63,403 nucleotides of DNA, from NCBI GenBank assembly GCA_029880325.1, contig JAOUOP010000049.1, positions 1 to 63,403 on the forward strand, written 5' to 3'. The translations under genes were made by a program, and so were the position numbers. Of this stretch, positions 7,849-16,401 are shown piece after piece. The DNA is from Myxococcales bacterium. GTDB taxonomy: Bacteria; Myxococcota_A; Polyangia; Polyangiales; JAFGIB01. The notes beneath the pieces are model-generated. The model did no database searches and was not told where the DNA came from. It worked only from the letters and a program-made list of their open reading frames with translations. Each line of letters opens with the position of its first letter. Position 1 is the first letter of the stretch.

Positions 7849-9369
7849 CTACTCGCCGGCCGGTGCCGCAGCGTCACCTTCGGGGGCTGCGGCACCATCG
7901 GTCTCCGGGCAGCCGTCTTCGTCGTCCACCTCGTTGACGGTTTCCGGCTCGTCGGGACAGTGATCGTCCTCGTCGGCGATGCCGTCACCGTCGAAGTCTG
8001 TCTCCGGGCAGCCGTCGTCGTCGCCGAAGCCGTCGGTGTCCTCGGGCTCGTCGGGGCACTTGTCGGCCGCGTCGGGCACGCCGTCGCGGTCACGGTCGTC
8101 GTCGGGACAGCCGTCTTCGTCGCGGTCGCCGTCCTTGTCCTCGGCGATCTCCGGGCACGAGTCGTAGCCGTCTTCGATGCCATCACCGTCGTTGTCGCGG
8201 TCGGGGCAGCCGTCCTGATCTTCGTTTCCGTCCGGATCCTCTGCCTCGTCGGGGCAGCGGTCGGCCGTGTCGTCGATGCCATCGCCGTCGTTGTCCAGGT
8301 CGGGGCAGCCGTCGTCGTCGAGGTAGCCGTCCTGGTCCTCCATCTCGGTCGGGCAGGCGTCGCTCTTGTCGCCCACGCCGTCGCCGTCGGAGTCGAGTGT
8401 ATGGGGCTGGTAGTTGATGCCGGCCAAGACCCGAAATACGGGCACGCCCACGCCGCTGAGCAAGCCGGCACCGGCGCCTGCGCGGATCGCGAAGTCGCCC
8501 ACGCTGATCTCGCCGCCGAGCCTGCCCTCGATGGGGTTTTCATCGATCTGGGCGGTGAACTGGGAAGCGCCCGTGAACTCGACGATGGCGCGCACCAGGG
8601 GGGTTGCCTCGAAGCTCGCCGCGACGCCGTAGAGGAACTCCGGGCCCGACTCGGTCGAGAGCAGTTCCCGCGAGGGTCGCAGCGATCCGCCCAGGTTCGC
8701 CGCCACCGCCAGGCGCTGCTTGCGGAACTCGGCGATCAGGTGGCCGCCACCGCTGACCGTCTCGTCGCCCAGACCGCGGCCCTCGGCCGTGAGTTCGCCC
8801 AGGGGCGCGGCCAGGTAGGCGACGGCGCCGAGACCAAAGCCCTCGCGGCCCTTTCCGACGATGCGCACTTTGGCGCTGAGGCGTGGGTCGCCCATGCCGA
8901 AGGCATCGCCACCGCGAATGTCGACGTACTCGGCGCCGGGAACGGTGGTGCGAGCGGTGAAGCTGTCGCCGCCGGTACCCACCAGGGGCAGGGTGAGGCC
9001 GATCTGAAAGCGCTGCTTGATGGTCAGCGTCGCCATCGGTGTCATCGTCAGCTGGTAGCTGACGATGTCGCGCTCGGACTCGACGATCTCGCAGTCGGTG
9101 GCGTCGCCGTTGGCGTCGAGCGCGTCGCAGCTGGCCGTGTACAGCACGAAGGGCCGGTGCGAGTAGTCGATCAGCAGGCCAGCGGTGGGCGTGAGGTGCC
9201 CCGACAGCACCGAGCCGTCGACCATGAAGTAGTTGTCGGCTCCAGGGGCCGGCGCGAAACGATTGGCCGAAAACTTGTCACTCGGTACGCCCTGGGCGCC
9301 CGCCTGATTCTCGATCGCCAGCAGTGCGACGGTCAGGGTGAGCACATAGGCGAAGATATTCTGGCGCAT
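7849..9369 (-). CDS. Outer-membrane beta-barrel protein with thrombospondin type-3 repeats
   Basis: A 506-residue protein with a signal peptide ending ENQAGAQ. Residues ~30-335 look like an outer-membrane beta-barrel (alternating hydrophobic strands). Residues ~336-490 carry six Asp-rich calcium-binding TSP3 repeats (for example DSDGDGVGDKSDACP and DNDGDGIDDTADRCP), with paired cysteines. The C-terminus is a short Ala/Pro tail; the peptidoglycan-binding OmpA domain that often follows such repeats is absent. It lies 170 bases downstream of tonB on the same strand, so it may be a TonB-linked or co-transcribed envelope protein. Confidence 0.85.
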   Translation of the reverse strand: MRQNIFAYVLTLTVALLAIENQAGAQGVPSDKFSANRFAPAPGADNYFMVDGSVLSGHLTPTAGLLIDYSHRPFVLYTASCDALDANGDATDCEIVESERDIVSYQLTMTPMATLTIKQRFQIGLTLPLVGTGGDSFTARTTVPGAEYVDIRGGDAFGMGDPRLSAKVRIVGKGREGFGLGAVAYLAAPLGELTAEGRGLGDETVSGGGHLIAEFRKQRLAVAANLGGSLRPSRELLSTESGPEFLYGVAASFEATPLVRAIVEFTGASQFTAQIDENPIEGRLGGEISVGDFAIRAGAGAGLLSGVGVPVFRVLAGINYQPHTLDSDGDGVGDKSDACPTEMEDQDGYLDDDGCPDLDNDGDGIDDTADRCPDEAEDPDGNEDQDGCPDRDNDGDGIEDGYDSCPEIAEDKDGDRDEDGCPDDDRDRDGVPDAADKCPDEPEDTDGFGDDDGCPETDFDGDGIADEDDHCPDEPETVNEVDDEDGCPETDGAAAPEGDAAAPAGE

Positions 9370-9538
9370 GAGGATCTCCCCTCAGATCATTACCCAAGAG
9401 CTCGATTTGACGTGCGAAAACGTCGCGCGACTATCGCATCGAAGCACCGCCGAGTGCAATCATGAACTCATCCCTTGTCGGGGATGAACACCCCGGCGCG
9501 TGCCGCTTGGGTTCAGTGGGCGGCTTCAACGGGCGGGC

Positions 9539-10339
9539 TCAGTAAGCGACTTCGAAGTCACAATTGAACTTGATGTCGGCGGCGACCGGCTGGCCCCGGT
9601 GGTCCAGCGGCGGCTCGAAGCGCTCGGTTCGGAGCATCTTGCGGCAGGCATCGGCGAATTCGAAGCCGGGAGGGTATTCGCTGAGCACCTTGATGCGGGA
9701 AGTCCGTCCGCTCGGCATCACGCGCAGGCTGACCTGAACGCGCCCCTCCACGCCTTGCATCTCGGCGCGTCGCGGGTACTGCTTGCGCAACAACTCGTTG
9801 AAGTTGCCGATGGGCTTGGGGCGGCGCTTGAGGGAGTCGAGGGGCACCACGCGCGGCCCTTCCTGGGGCGCCGCGGCCTTGGCCGCTTGTTGCTCGGGTG
9901 CCTTGCCCTGGATGCGACCGATCTTGCCCACGGGCCCCTTGAGCGCGCCTCCGCTGCCGACCACCGAAGTCCAGCTCGAGCCATCGCCTGCGGTCAGCGT
10001 CTCACCGGTGAAGTCGGCGAAGTCGTCGGCGGGGGGCGGTTCCGCCTCGGGGGGCGGCTCGGGTTCGGGCTCCGGCTCGGCGGCGGCCTTGGCCTTGGGT
10101 TCGGGCTCGGGTTCGGGCTCGGGTTCGGGCTCCGGCGGCGGAGGGGGCGGTTCGGGTTCGGGTTCGGGCTCCGGCTCGGGCTCGGCGACCTCGAAGGTCA
10201 TCTCGTGCATCGCCACCATTTCCTCCGGACTGGGCACGAGCCCAAGCGCGGTGAAACAGACCAGGTGAGCCGAGAGGCTCACCGCTGTGATGCCGAAGAC
10301 TTTCGCACCGCTGCCCTGACTGCCGTAGCTACGAATCAC
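9539..10339 (-). CDS. tonB: TonB-family energy transducer
   Basis: A 266-residue protein: one N-terminal membrane anchor (VFGITAVSLSAHLVCFTAL, residues ~14-32), a periplasm-spanning (Glu-Pro)n and Lys-Ala region at ~50-110, and a C-terminal TonB fold (YPRRAEMQGVEGRVQVSLRV ... FEPPLDHRGQPV). It transduces proton-motive force from ExbB/ExbD to outer-membrane receptors. It starts 5 bases after exbD ends, so it belongs to the same operon. Confidence 0.9.
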   Translation of the reverse strand: MIRSYGSQGSGAKVFGITAVSLSAHLVCFTALGLVPSPEEMVAMHEMTFEVAEPEPEPEPEPEPPPPPPEPEPEPEPEPEPKAKAAAEPEPEPEPPPEAEPPPADDFADFTGETLTAGDGSSWTSVVGSGGALKGPVGKIGRIQGKAPEQQAAKAAAPQEGPRVVPLDSLKRRPKPIGNFNELLRKQYPRRAEMQGVEGRVQVSLRVMPSGRTSRIKVLSEYPPGFEFADACRKMLRTERFEPPLDHRGQPVAADIKFNCDFEVAY

Positions 10340-10344
10340 GGTGC

Positions 10345-10764
10345 CTACTTCTTGGCTTGCTCGATGGGGCTGGTGTTGATCGCGAACTTGGTGACCTTCT
10401 CGCGACGCAGGATGTCGATGACTGTGACGACCTGGGAGTGCTGGACGCGGCCATCGGCGGAGATGACGGCTTTGACGTCGTGGTCGCGGCGGTAGGCGTC
10501 GCGGATCTTCTCCTGCAGCTTGCTGGTTTCGACTTCCGCGCCGTCGAGGTAGAGTTGACCGCCCTTGTCGATCGAGATCGACATGCTCTGCGACGTGGTC
10601 TCACCGGTCGCCGCCTTGGGTAGCTCCACGTTGATCGACTTGTTGACGAGGTAGCTCGAGGTGACCATTAACACGATCAGCAACACGAGCACGATGTCGA
10701 CCAACGGGGTGACGTTGATCGCCGTGATCAGCTCGTCGTCGTCCTGTTTGGCACCGCCGGCCAT
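10345..10764 (-). CDS. exbD: ExbD/TolR biopolymer transport protein
   Basis: A 139-residue protein with a single N-terminal membrane helix, INVTPLVDIVLVLLIVLMV (residues ~16-34), including the conserved membrane Asp needed for proton movement. A periplasmic domain follows. The length is normal for the family. It lies 3 bases after exbB and 5 bases before tonB, so the three genes form one operon. ExbD is preferred over TolR because the third gene is a TonB. Confidence 0.92.
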   Translation of the reverse strand: MAGGAKQDDDELITAINVTPLVDIVLVLLIVLMVTSSYLVNKSINVELPKAATGETTSQSMSISIDKGGQLYLDGAEVETSKLQEKIRDAYRRDHDVKAVISADGRVQHSQVVTVIDILRREKVTKFAINTSPIEQAKK

Positions 10765-10767
10765 GTT

Positions 10768-11424
10768 CTACTCTGCCGCCTCGGGTTGTTGCGTTTGGGT
10801 GCGCTCGCTCAGCAGATGCGAGAGCACGTGGCTGCCGAGGGCGGCGCCGCGGGCCAGGCGCGTCTTGATGAGGCGCTGGAAGTAGTTGAACGTCGCCACC
10901 GCCGGCAGCGCCACCAGGATGCCGATGGCGGTGGCCACCAGGGCTTCGCCGATGTCGGCCATCAGACCCGCGGTGACCTTGCCTTCGCTCTCGTCGAGGC
11001 TGTGGAAGGCGCGGATGATGCCGATAACCGTTCCGAGCAGACCGACGAAGGGGGCGTTGTTGCCGACGGTGCCGAGGAACGCCAGGTTGCGCTCCATGTG
11101 CACGCGCGCAATTTGCTGCTCCCCCTGCATGCGCTCGTTGGCAGCCTCGGCTCCGTCTTCGGCCGATTCCAGCGCGGCCACGGCCAGCATCGCCTCGAAC
11201 GAGCGCGATTGCTGCATGCGCTTGTGGGCCTCGCGCACCTTGCCCTTCTTCAGGTGTGCGAGCAGGTCCTGGCGCAGCTTGTCGATGTCGTCACGGGTGA
11301 CGATGAAGAAGTAGATGCGTTCGAGCATGATGGCCATGCAGATGACCGACAGGCCAACGAGCAACCACATGACCCACGCTGCGCCCAACAGGGCGAACGC
11401 GGTGAGGCGTTCCTGGATATCCAT
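10768..11424 (-). CDS. exbB: MotA/TolQ/ExbB proton channel protein
   Basis: A 218-residue protein with three membrane segments (residues ~14-38, ~120-145 and ~160-185). Family signatures GLLGTVIGIIRAF and EALVATAIGILVALPAVATFNYF are intact. It forms the pentameric channel of the ExbBD motor that powers TonB. It is the first gene of the exbB-exbD-tonB operon; its promoter must lie in the 330-base gap up to 11753. Confidence 0.93.
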   Translation of the reverse strand: MDIQERLTAFALLGAAWVMWLLVGLSVICMAIMLERIYFFIVTRDDIDKLRQDLLAHLKKGKVREAHKRMQQSRSFEAMLAVAALESAEDGAEAANERMQGEQQIARVHMERNLAFLGTVGNNAPFVGLLGTVIGIIRAFHSLDESEGKVTAGLMADIGEALVATAIGILVALPAVATFNYFQRLIKTRLARGAALGSHVLSHLLSERTQTQQPEAAE

Positions 11425-11753
11425 TGACTCTCCGATACTGTGACTGCCGGCGCCTCGTAACTACGTCCGGTGTGACCAAGGTGTACGAAACCGCGCGCCC
11501 CGCGGCAAGTGCACATCCCCCGCTTTCGCGTCCCAAATGGGCGCCAACGCTGCGAAAATTCTTGCATTTCCGGTCACAGGGGACAGATCGTGCCCGGCGT
11601 TGTGCAGCCTGCTTCCCGGTACTCGCCCGGAGTATTCAAGAAGCCGCGTGGCGAGGGCGCGGAAATGTTTTGCAGGCCAGTGTGGCGCGGAGAGAAAGAG
11701 TCTGTAGGCGTACCTGCCGTACGTGGAGGACGGCTTTTCGAGGAGGCACTGTC
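11425..11753. other. Gene-free region between exbB and the 11754 tiny ORF
   Basis: No credible gene. It should hold the exbB promoter (leftward) and, if the tiny ORF is real, a rightward promoter. A short inverted repeat, GTACCTGCCGTAC, lies near 11710. Confidence 0.4.
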
Positions 11754-11819
11754 ATGGAAGGTGATTCCGCTTCCGCAGTAGCCCATGGACGAATCATCCG
11801 GCTCAGGAATCCTGCTTGA
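11754..11819 (+). CDS. Tiny ORF (21 residues), homologous to the one at 12831
   Basis: The ATG is preceded by a strong ribosome site (GAGGAGG, 7 bases before it). It encodes 21 residues beginning MEGDSASAVAHGRII. The first 16 residues match the start of a second tiny ORF on the other side of truD (MKGSSASAVTHPRMF) at 10 of 16 positions, and the DNA matches at 37 of 48. It converges with truD, overlapping its 3-prime end by 17 bases. Function unknown. It could be a leader peptide or micropeptide, or the similarity could come from a DNA repeat. Confidence 0.4.
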   Translation: MEGDSASAVAHGRIIRLRNPA

Positions 11820-12834
11820 GTAGCTCCCGCAACAGGACCGTGGCGTAGCCGCCCTTGCGCAGGCCGAAATCGAGCCAGAGGTCGTCGCCCTCGACCTCGA
11901 TGGAGGGGGTCAGCGGCCGGATGCGGGCCGGCCGGCGGCTGCCGGGGCCGAGACGACCCAGGCGCGCGAGCACCGCGTCGCCGCCGAGCACGGCCAGGGC
12001 CTCTCGCTCGTGGTCGGCGGCCGGACCCTCGGCAGCGCGCATCTTGGGGCCGAAGACCGGCCCGGTGGGGCTGATCTCCCAGTTTTGCACCCGCGGCTGG
12101 TCCGATTGGGCGTCGTCGCAGGTGAAGACGCCGCCACTGTCTTCCTTGCGCATCACGTCGCCGGCGATCGCGGTCGCGAACTCGCCCCGCGAAAGCCGCG
12201 CTGAAAGCCAGGCGTTAAAGGCCGCCGACTGCAGCGTCGAGACCAGGAGTTTGCGCTCGAAGCGGCCGCGCGGGGCACGACCGCCCTCGACCAACCAGGC
12301 CCGGGCGCGTTCCAGGTTGCGCCCCTCGTGTCCAAAGCGCTGCTCGCCGAAGTAGTTGGGCACACCGACGCGGACCAGCTCGTCGAGCAGCTCGCGGGCC
12401 GTCTCCAGATGAGCCGAGGCGCCGCGCACGCGGATCCGAAAGCGATTGCCCTGCAGGTGGCCGGTTCGCAGCTTGTGGCGGTGGCGCTGGGCGTCCAGGA
12501 TCCGGATTTCGGGCAGCGTGAGCGCCAGCGCCCGCTCCGGGTCGGCGCGGTGAAAACTCGCCCACTGGGTGGTGATGGCCTTGCGATCCTTGAGGCCCGC
12601 GAAGGAGGCCTCCCGGGGGTCGACTTCCAGGGCTCGGGCGATGCGATCGACGGCCACCTTCGTGTCGAGGCCCACCTTCTCGAATCGCACCATCAGGTGC
12701 TCGCCCTCGCCCTCGGCGGGATAGGCCGGAATTTCCTCGACCCGGAAATCCTCTGGAGCCTCGCGAATTTTTCCGAGGATCTTCAGCGATTTGGCTGTAG
12801 CATGGGGCAAGTCGTCGCGGTCGTCAGAGTTCAT
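11803..12834 (-). CDS. truD: tRNA pseudouridine(13) synthase
   Basis: A 343-residue TruD that isomerises U13 of tRNA. The catalytic loop GLKDRKAITTQ (Asp in residues ~80-90) and the motif GNRFRIRVRG are present, with the usual insertion (TRUD) domain between. FGEQRFG is also conserved. The ATG overlaps the stop of an upstream tiny ORF (ATGA at 12831-12834). It is convergent with the small ORF at 11754. Confidence 0.93.
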   Translation of the reverse strand: MNSDDRDDLPHATAKSLKILGKIREAPEDFRVEEIPAYPAEGEGEHLMVRFEKVGLDTKVAVDRIARALEVDPREASFAGLKDRKAITTQWASFHRADPERALALTLPEIRILDAQRHRHKLRTGHLQGNRFRIRVRGASAHLETARELLDELVRVGVPNYFGEQRFGHEGRNLERARAWLVEGGRAPRGRFERKLLVSTLQSAAFNAWLSARLSRGEFATAIAGDVMRKEDSGGVFTCDDAQSDQPRVQNWEISPTGPVFGPKMRAAEGPAADHEREALAVLGGDAVLARLGRLGPGSRRPARIRPLTPSIEVEGDDLWLDFGLRKGGYATVLLRELLKQDS

Positions 12835-12911
12835 GGGTCCATCCCAATCAAGTCAGCCATAGCCCGGAACATTCGTGGATGAGTCACTGCGGACGCGGAA
12901 CTACCTTTCAT
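12831..12911 (-). CDS. Tiny ORF (26 residues) coupled to truD
   Basis: It encodes 26 residues beginning MKGSSASAVTHPRMF and ending LIGMDP. Its stop overlaps the truD start (ATGA), a layout typical of translational coupling. It is homologous to the tiny ORF at 11754 on the opposite strand. Its ATG in turn overlaps the stop of another small open frame (12908-13027). No known family. It is possibly a leader that sets truD translation. Confidence 0.4.
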   Translation of the reverse strand: MKGSSASAVTHPRMFRAMADLIGMDP

Positions 12912-13027
12912 GACAGCGCTCGCCTGGAAAGCCAGGCCCGGGGCGCGAAGCCGCGCGAGCATCGCGGCGGGGCACCGGGCTGCAGCGTCGTGAGCACCAC
13001 CGCCGCAAAAGCGCGGCGCACTTTCAT
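12908..13027 (-). CDS. Small ORF (39 residues), doubtful
   Basis: It begins MKVRRAFAAVVLTTLQPG, with a basic start then a hydrophobic run, and continues Arg/Pro-rich. Its stop overlaps the next ATG (12909-12911). The composition after residue 20 looks non-coding. I keep it only because of the chained ATGA overlaps into truD. Confidence 0.2.
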   Translation of the reverse strand: MKVRRAFAAVVLTTLQPGAPPRCSRGFAPRAWLSRRALS

Positions 13028-13066
13028 GAACCAAGGCATTGACGCCTGATTTTCCCAGGTAGGGCC

Positions 13067-14170
13067 GTGGATCTCGATCGAAAGCAACGAGTTCGTTCCG
13101 AGGCAGCACGACTGATGGACGCGGGTGTCGCGGGCCAGGTCTTTCCGGGTGGGGTCGCCTGCATTTCCTGGCAGGAGGGGCCCGAGACGGTCTTCATCGA
13201 GGTCGCCTCCGGACGCGTACGCGCCGGCGAGGCCGCGGTCAAGGCGGGTACCCCCTACGATTTGGCTTCGTTGACCAAGCCCGTGGTCGCCACCGCGGCG
13301 CTGCGCATGGTGGCCGCCGGGCGCCTGGCGCTCGAGACCCGTACCGACACGGTTGTGACCGACGTGCGCGGTGGCGTCGGGGGCGCCGCTTCGCTCGAGG
13401 CCCTGCTCACCCACAGCGCGGGGCTGGCCGAGTGGGGTGGGCTGTTTTTGGACGTCCCCCACGATCCGGGCACGCCAGCGGCGCGGCGTTGGATCCTCAG
13501 CGAAGCCTCGCGGCGTCCGGCCGAGGGCCAGGAGGGCGTGGTCTACAGCGATCTCGGCTATCTGATCGCCGGCGAGGTGCTGGCGCGGGCGGCCGGGGAG
13601 AAACTCGACCGGGTCGTGGCCCGTGAGGTTACCGATCCCCTGGGCATCTCCAACGAGCTCTACTATCCGGCGGCGCTACCGGCCGATCGGCGCGCCCAGG
13701 TCTCCCGGGATGCGGCCCCCACCGAGCACTGCGAGTGGCGCGGGCGGCTGGTCCGCGGCGAGGTCCACGACGAAAATTGTGCGGCCTTCGGCGGCATCGC
13801 CGGCAACGCGGGTCTGTTCGGGACCGCGCGCGGGGTGGCGGTTTTCGGGCGTGCCGTGCTCGAGTCCTACCTGGGGCGCGGTGGCTTCTTGCCCAAGGAC
13901 ATGATGGCGCGGGCGCTGGCGCCGCGGGAGTCGACCACGCTGCGGCTGGGTTGGGACACCAAGAGCCCCAACGAAAGTTCGGCCGGCCGGCGCATGAGCG
14001 CCAATGCCTTCGGCCATTTGGGTTTTACCGGCACCAGCCTGTGGTGCGATCCGGAGCGCGACCTGGTGGTCGTGTTACTGACCAATCGCGTGCATCCGAG
14101 CCGCGCCAACGAGCGCATCAAGGGCTTCCGTCCCGGCTTTCACGACGGCGTGATCGCGGCGCTCGGCTGA
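13067..14170 (+). CDS. Serine hydrolase, beta-lactamase class C / PBP-like
   Basis: A 367-residue protein of the beta-lactamase-related family. The SxxK motif is SLTK (Ser68-Lys71); the second motif is YSDLGY near residue 162; the third is HLGFTGT near residue 320, in place of KTG. The start is GTG at 13067. There is no signal peptide, so it may be cytoplasmic, as many esterase-like members are. The 3-prime end overlaps recD2 by 31 bases, convergent. The substrate cannot be told from sequence. Confidence 0.85.
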   Translation: MDLDRKQRVRSEAARLMDAGVAGQVFPGGVACISWQEGPETVFIEVASGRVRAGEAAVKAGTPYDLASLTKPVVATAALRMVAAGRLALETRTDTVVTDVRGGVGGAASLEALLTHSAGLAEWGGLFLDVPHDPGTPAARRWILSEASRRPAEGQEGVVYSDLGYLIAGEVLARAAGEKLDRVVAREVTDPLGISNELYYPAALPADRRAQVSRDAAPTEHCEWRGRLVRGEVHDENCAAFGGIAGNAGLFGTARGVAVFGRAVLESYLGRGGFLPKDMMARALAPRESTTLRLGWDTKSPNESSAGRRMSANAFGHLGFTGTSLWCDPERDLVVVLLTNRVHPSRANERIKGFRPGFHDGVIAALG

Positions 14171-16296
14171 CGCTGCCGAGCGCGCAGATCGCGCAGGCGT
14201 GTCGCCAGCTTCGAGTTGGTCGCCTGTAGCTGCGTATTGTGCACGGCGCGGGCGATGGCCTTGGGGGCACCCAGCATGACGGCCAGGCGCTTGGCGCGCG
14301 TGATCGCCGTGTAGAGCAGGGCGCGGCTGAGCAGTAGGTGATGTGAACCGTGGAGTACCACCACCACGGCCGGGAACTCGCTGCCCTGGACCTTGTGGAT
14401 GGTGCTTGCGTAGGCCAGCGCCAGCGCCTCCAGGGCACGCCCGTCGTAGTTCACCTGGCGGCCGCCCATGTCCACGCGCACGCCTTCGCGGCCCACTTCG
14501 AGCACTTCCCCCAGGTCGCCGTTGAAGACCTCCCGTTCGTAGTCGTTTTTCAGCTGCATGACTTTGTCGCCGCGCCGGAAGCCAGCCTGGCCCGGGGGGC
14601 TCGGGTTTTGGGCCTGCTGCAGCACTTCATTCAGTCGCTGGGTGCCCAAGGGGCCGCGCCGCATGGGGGTCAGCACCTGCACGTCGCGCTTGGGATCGAG
14701 CCCGTAGGCCGAGCGCATACGCTCGAGGGCGTCGAGCAGCCGTTCGATGATCGCCTCGGGGGTGCTGGCGCGGATCAGGAAAAGATCGCCGTCGCCGCGC
14801 TGGCCGCTGGGGGTGGGCGTGGGCACGCGGTCGCGCAGGACGTCGTGGGCGGCGCGCACGATGGCGCTCTTCTGGGCCTGGCGGAAGACTTCGGTCAGGC
14901 GGATCACGGGGCAGACGGCGCTGTCGATGAGTTCCCGCAGCACCGGACCGGCACCCACCGGGGGGAGCTGATCGACGTCGCCGACGAGCACCAGGGCGCA
15001 ATTCGCGGGGATCGCCTGCAGCAGCCGGTCGGCCAGCCACAGGTCGAGCATGGAGGCCTCGTCGACCAGCACCAGGTCGGCTTCCAGCGGGTTGTCGGGG
15101 CCGCGCTCGAAGCCGCCGCTGCGCGGGCTGTACTCGAGCAGGCGGTGGATGGTGCGGGCGTCGCAGCCGGTGGTTTCGCTCAGGCGCTTGGCGGCGCGGC
15201 CGGTGGGCGCGCACAGCAGCACCCGGTGCCTGAGGGCGTGGTGGGCCCGCACCAGCGCCCGCACGGTGGTGGTCTTGCCCGTGCCGGGACCGCCGGTGAG
15301 CACGAAGAGGCCCTGCTCGAGCGAGGTCTCGACGGCGCGCTGCTGGGCGCGCGCCAGGCTGTCGTCGAGAGCTGTTTCGAGCGCCGCTTCGGCCCCGCGC
15401 GGGCGCGGGCGATCGCCCGAGAGCCGAAGTAGGGCCTCGGCGGCGCGGCACTCGGCACGGTACAGTGGCGGGGCGTAAACCGCGGTCTCCTCCACCAGGA
15501 GCAGGCCCCGTCGGTGCATGTCGTCGATGGCCTGCTCGACGCGCTCGGCCGGGACCGACAGCTCCCGGGCTTCGCGCAAGAGCGCCTCGCGCTCGATGAA
15601 GACGTGGCCCTCGTCGACCGCCTTGCCCGTCAGGTGCAGCACAGCCCCGGCGGCGCGCCGCGGGTCGTCGTCGGCGTAGCCCAGGGACTTGCCCACCTGG
15701 TCGGCGGTGCGGAAGCCGATGCCCTTGATCTCCTCGGCCATCAGGTAGGGGTCGTCGCGGACCACGCGCGTGGCGTCGTCGCCGTAGCGTTCGCGCACGC
15801 GCTGGGCGAAGGCCGGGCCCAGGCCCAGGCCGTGCAGATAGGCGATCGATTCGGCCTCGCGTGCCCGCGCTCGCACGGCCTTGGAGAGCGCTTGGGCGCG
15901 TTTTTGGCCGATGCCGGGGATCTCGCGCAGCCGCGCCGACTGTCGGGTGATGACCTCCAGGGTGTCGCCACCGAAGCGATCGACGATGCGCTCGGCCATG
16001 GCCGGCCCCACGCCCGGAACCACGCCCGAGCCCAGGTAGCGCTTGAGCCCCTCGCGGGTGCTGGGGGTGACAGGGGTGAAGCTCTCGACGTGGAAGCGCT
16101 CGCCGTAGGTGGCGTGTTCGCGCAGGCGGCCGCGGATCGAGAGCATCTCGCCCGCCATCACGCCGCCCAGGTCACCGACCAGCGTGAGCCGCTCGCCGCT
16201 GCGCTCGGCGCGCGCGGAAAGCACGCCGTAGCGGCCGTCGTCGCTGCGGTAGATGACGCTTTCGACCACGACCGTCAGCGGGTGTTCAGAAGCCAT
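14140..16296 (-). CDS. recD2: RecD2-type ATP-dependent DNA helicase
   Basis: A 718-residue SF1B helicase that moves 5-prime to 3-prime. The N-terminal part has an OB-like region and helix-hairpin-helix motifs (GVVPGVGPAMAERIVDRFG, LREIPGIGQKRAQAL). Walker A GGPGTGKTT lies at ~333-341, with VLVDEASML (Walker B), GDVDQLPPVGAGPVLREL and the C-terminal YASTIHKVQGSEFPAVVVV. I start it at 16296 (MASEHPLTVVVESV), where family similarity begins. No recB or recC is nearby, consistent with RecD2, which acts without RecBC. The tail overlaps the convergent serine hydrolase gene. Confidence 0.92.
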   Translation of the reverse strand: MASEHPLTVVVESVIYRSDDGRYGVLSARAERSGERLTLVGDLGGVMAGEMLSIRGRLREHATYGERFHVESFTPVTPSTREGLKRYLGSGVVPGVGPAMAERIVDRFGGDTLEVITRQSARLREIPGIGQKRAQALSKAVRARAREAESIAYLHGLGLGPAFAQRVRERYGDDATRVVRDDPYLMAEEIKGIGFRTADQVGKSLGYADDDPRRAAGAVLHLTGKAVDEGHVFIEREALLREARELSVPAERVEQAIDDMHRRGLLLVEETAVYAPPLYRAECRAAEALLRLSGDRPRPRGAEAALETALDDSLARAQQRAVETSLEQGLFVLTGGPGTGKTTTVRALVRAHHALRHRVLLCAPTGRAAKRLSETTGCDARTIHRLLEYSPRSGGFERGPDNPLEADLVLVDEASMLDLWLADRLLQAIPANCALVLVGDVDQLPPVGAGPVLRELIDSAVCPVIRLTEVFRQAQKSAIVRAAHDVLRDRVPTPTPSGQRGDGDLFLIRASTPEAIIERLLDALERMRSAYGLDPKRDVQVLTPMRRGPLGTQRLNEVLQQAQNPSPPGQAGFRRGDKVMQLKNDYEREVFNGDLGEVLEVGREGVRVDMGGRQVNYDGRALEALALAYASTIHKVQGSEFPAVVVVLHGSHHLLLSRALLYTAITRAKRLAVMLGAPKAIARAVHNTQLQATNSKLATRLRDLRARQRQPSAAITPS

Positions 16297-16401
16297 CGGG
16301 GAGCGCCTCGTCGATTCGCCGCGGCCCGAGTGTTCACCAAGGCTGCCGGCAGGCAAAGCTCCGTGACCGCGGGGGCGGCGAAAATGCCCGCCCGGCTTCG
16401 T

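Noticed and set aside
8000..8400. Regular DNA repeats that might suggest a CRISPR array
   Set aside because: The periodicity is that of TSP3 protein repeats; units diverge and there are no unique spacers.
7771..9465. 564-residue plus-strand open frame
   Set aside because: Antisense of the TSP3-repeat protein; its Val/Ala repeats mirror the Asp-rich repeats.
10040..10200. Hexanucleotide repeat tract
   Set aside because: Explained by the Glu-Pro repeat of TonB; ordinary for the family.
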